A DNA stretch of 23,752 nucleotides from assembly GCA_038230415.1 (NCBI GenBank), contig JBBRNH010000092.1, forward strand, positions 1 to 23,752, given 5' to 3'. The translations under genes were made by a program, and so were the position numbers. This document shows positions 22,928 through 23,752 of this stretch, piece after piece. The notes below the pieces were generated by a model. It searched no databases. It was not told the DNA's origin and saw only the letters and a list, made by a program, of their open reading frames with translations. Source of the stretch: JBBRNH01 sp038230415 (GTDB taxonomy: Bacteria > Bacteroidota > Bacteroidia > Cytophagales > Spirosomataceae). The first letter of the stretch is position 1. Each line of letters starts with the position of its first letter.

Positions 22928-23752
22928 ATGAAAAACACGTACCACGTATCCCAATCCCGGAGTTGGCTGATTGCCCTGATGTGGGCAATCGGGGTTGCCG
23001 TTCCAGCCGGTGTATTCGCGCAAAACCCGCTGACACTGACGCAACCGACGTACAATTGTCAGATTGGCAGCATTAGTTTCAATACCACCGGGGGCGATGG
23101 GACGATCATCACCTACACGGCTCCCGGCATTATGCGGGCAGCCGTAACCAACAGCTTTGGCACCGTTGAGCCGGGCCTGCGGGCTGATCCGAAGCCGATT
23201 GTGATTCAGGCCACCCAAAGCGGGCGGACAACGGCCTACACCTTTGACCTGAAGGCCTATTGCAACACGAACAGCCAACTGCCCTCGCCGATTCTGGCTT
23301 CCGTTCCCGATCAAACCCTTACGGCCAACACGCTCTACACCTACCCCGCCATCGAAATCAGCAGTAACGCCTACAATCCGGCGGTTGATGACCGATACCT
23401 CGCGTTTGCCATCACAGCCACCGGGCTTCCACCGGGAATGCAGTTGACGACCAGCGTGCTGATGCGAACGGCTTTGCTGGTTTCGATCAATGGCCGACCA
23501 ACTACGCCGGGAACGTACCCGGTAACGGTTACGGCAACCAATACGGTATCACCGGGAAACGCGCCTTACGTGACCCGATTCACGATTACCGTTGTTGGAA
23601 CGGGTAGCGGCACGGGGCTGACGCTAACCCAGCCCACCTACACCTGCCAGACCGGAGCCATTACCTTCAACACCAGCGGGGGCAACGGTTCACCGATCAG
23701 CTTTTCGGCACCGGGCATCAGCCGGGCATCGGCCAGCAGCAACAGTGGTACC
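22928..23752 (+). CDS. Secreted Ig-like repeat protein, N-terminal part (partial)
   Basis: An open frame of 275 codons runs off the right edge with no stop. Residues 1-32 form a signal peptide (SWLIALMWAIGVAVPAGVFAQ). A module opening LTLTQPTYNCQIGSISFNTT begins at residue 35, and a second copy, LTLTQPTYTCQTGAITFNTS, begins at 231. Between them, residues about 119-224 read as a putative-Ig (He_PIG) domain (SVPDQTLTANTLYTYP ... GLPPGMQL ... INGRPTTPGTYPVTVTATN). It is a modular surface or secreted protein, probably adhesive or carbohydrate-associated, and a likely T9SS cargo, although any C-terminal sorting domain is outside the window. A 157-codon minus-strand ORF overlapping its start is a shadow. 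Confidence 0.82.
   Translation, partial: MKNTYHVSQSRSWLIALMWAIGVAVPAGVFAQNPLTLTQPTYNCQIGSISFNTTGGDGTIITYTAPGIMRAAVTNSFGTVEPGLRADPKPIVIQATQSGRTTAYTFDLKAYCNTNSQLPSPILASVPDQTLTANTLYTYPAIEISSNAYNPAVDDRYLAFAITATGLPPGMQLTTSVLMRTALLVSINGRPTTPGTYPVTVTATNTVSPGNAPYVTRFTITVVGTGSGTGLTLTQPTYTCQTGAITFNTSGGNGSPISFSAPGISRASASSNSGT

Noticed and set aside
22841..23314. Minus-strand ORF of 157 codons near the right edge
   Set aside because: The plus strand here has a signal peptide and Ig-like modules in an open frame running to the window edge; the minus-strand product shows no domain.

Overview
The window looks like chromosomal DNA from a Bacteroidota bacterium of the Cytophagales, most like a Spirosoma relative. 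This is inferred from protein families and promoter style; no database search was possible. The evidence is the type IX secretion regulator PorX, a T9SS-type C-terminal sorting domain, an HU-CCDC81/SPOR protein, a DUF5703 glycosidase, -7 promoter boxes of the TAnnTTTG type, and a lack of clear Shine-Dalgarno sequences. No phage, transposase, rRNA, tRNA or CRISPR array was seen.

Layout, left to right. 1-194 (-) is the N-terminus of glucose-6-phosphate isomerase, running off the left edge. 240-539 (-) is a decayed retropepsin-like fragment. 540-5902 (-) is a two-gene unit: a large outer-membrane protein combining an HExxH peptidase domain, a beta-propeller and a barrel, followed 5 nt later by a DUF5703/GH95-like glycosidase. 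Divergent to these is a small lipoprotein (5999-6751, +). Next come a secreted T9SS client (6842-7969, -) and an AsmA-like/GT51 peptidoglycan glycosyltransferase fusion (8074-10536, -). On the plus strand follow a ROK sugar kinase (10687-11628), a small PD-(D/E)XK-nuclease-like protein (11721-12344) set between two related hairpin repeats, and porX (12525-14093), which ends at a strong bidirectional terminator. 14169-20365 (-) is an envelope cluster: a 1030-residue TPR protein, a plug-less TonB-receptor-like barrel, and an HU-CCDC81/SPOR protein. 20593-22500 (+) is an M61 PDZ aminopeptidase, followed by a small hypothetical ORF. The window ends inside a secreted Ig-like repeat protein (22928-23752, +).

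Most genes work at the cell envelope: peptidoglycan synthesis and binding (GT51, SPOR), outer-membrane barrels and lipoproteins, secreted hydrolases, and T9SS control (PorX) with likely T9SS cargo. The ROK kinase and Pgi are cytoplasmic sugar metabolism. The most unusual feature is the intergenic DNA. Six gaps each carry a different inverted repeat built from short repeated words (10573-10683, 11640-11692, 12346-12406, 15444-15508, 17193-17275, 20439-20547). Several of these occupy the whole promoter or leader region of the neighbouring gene.
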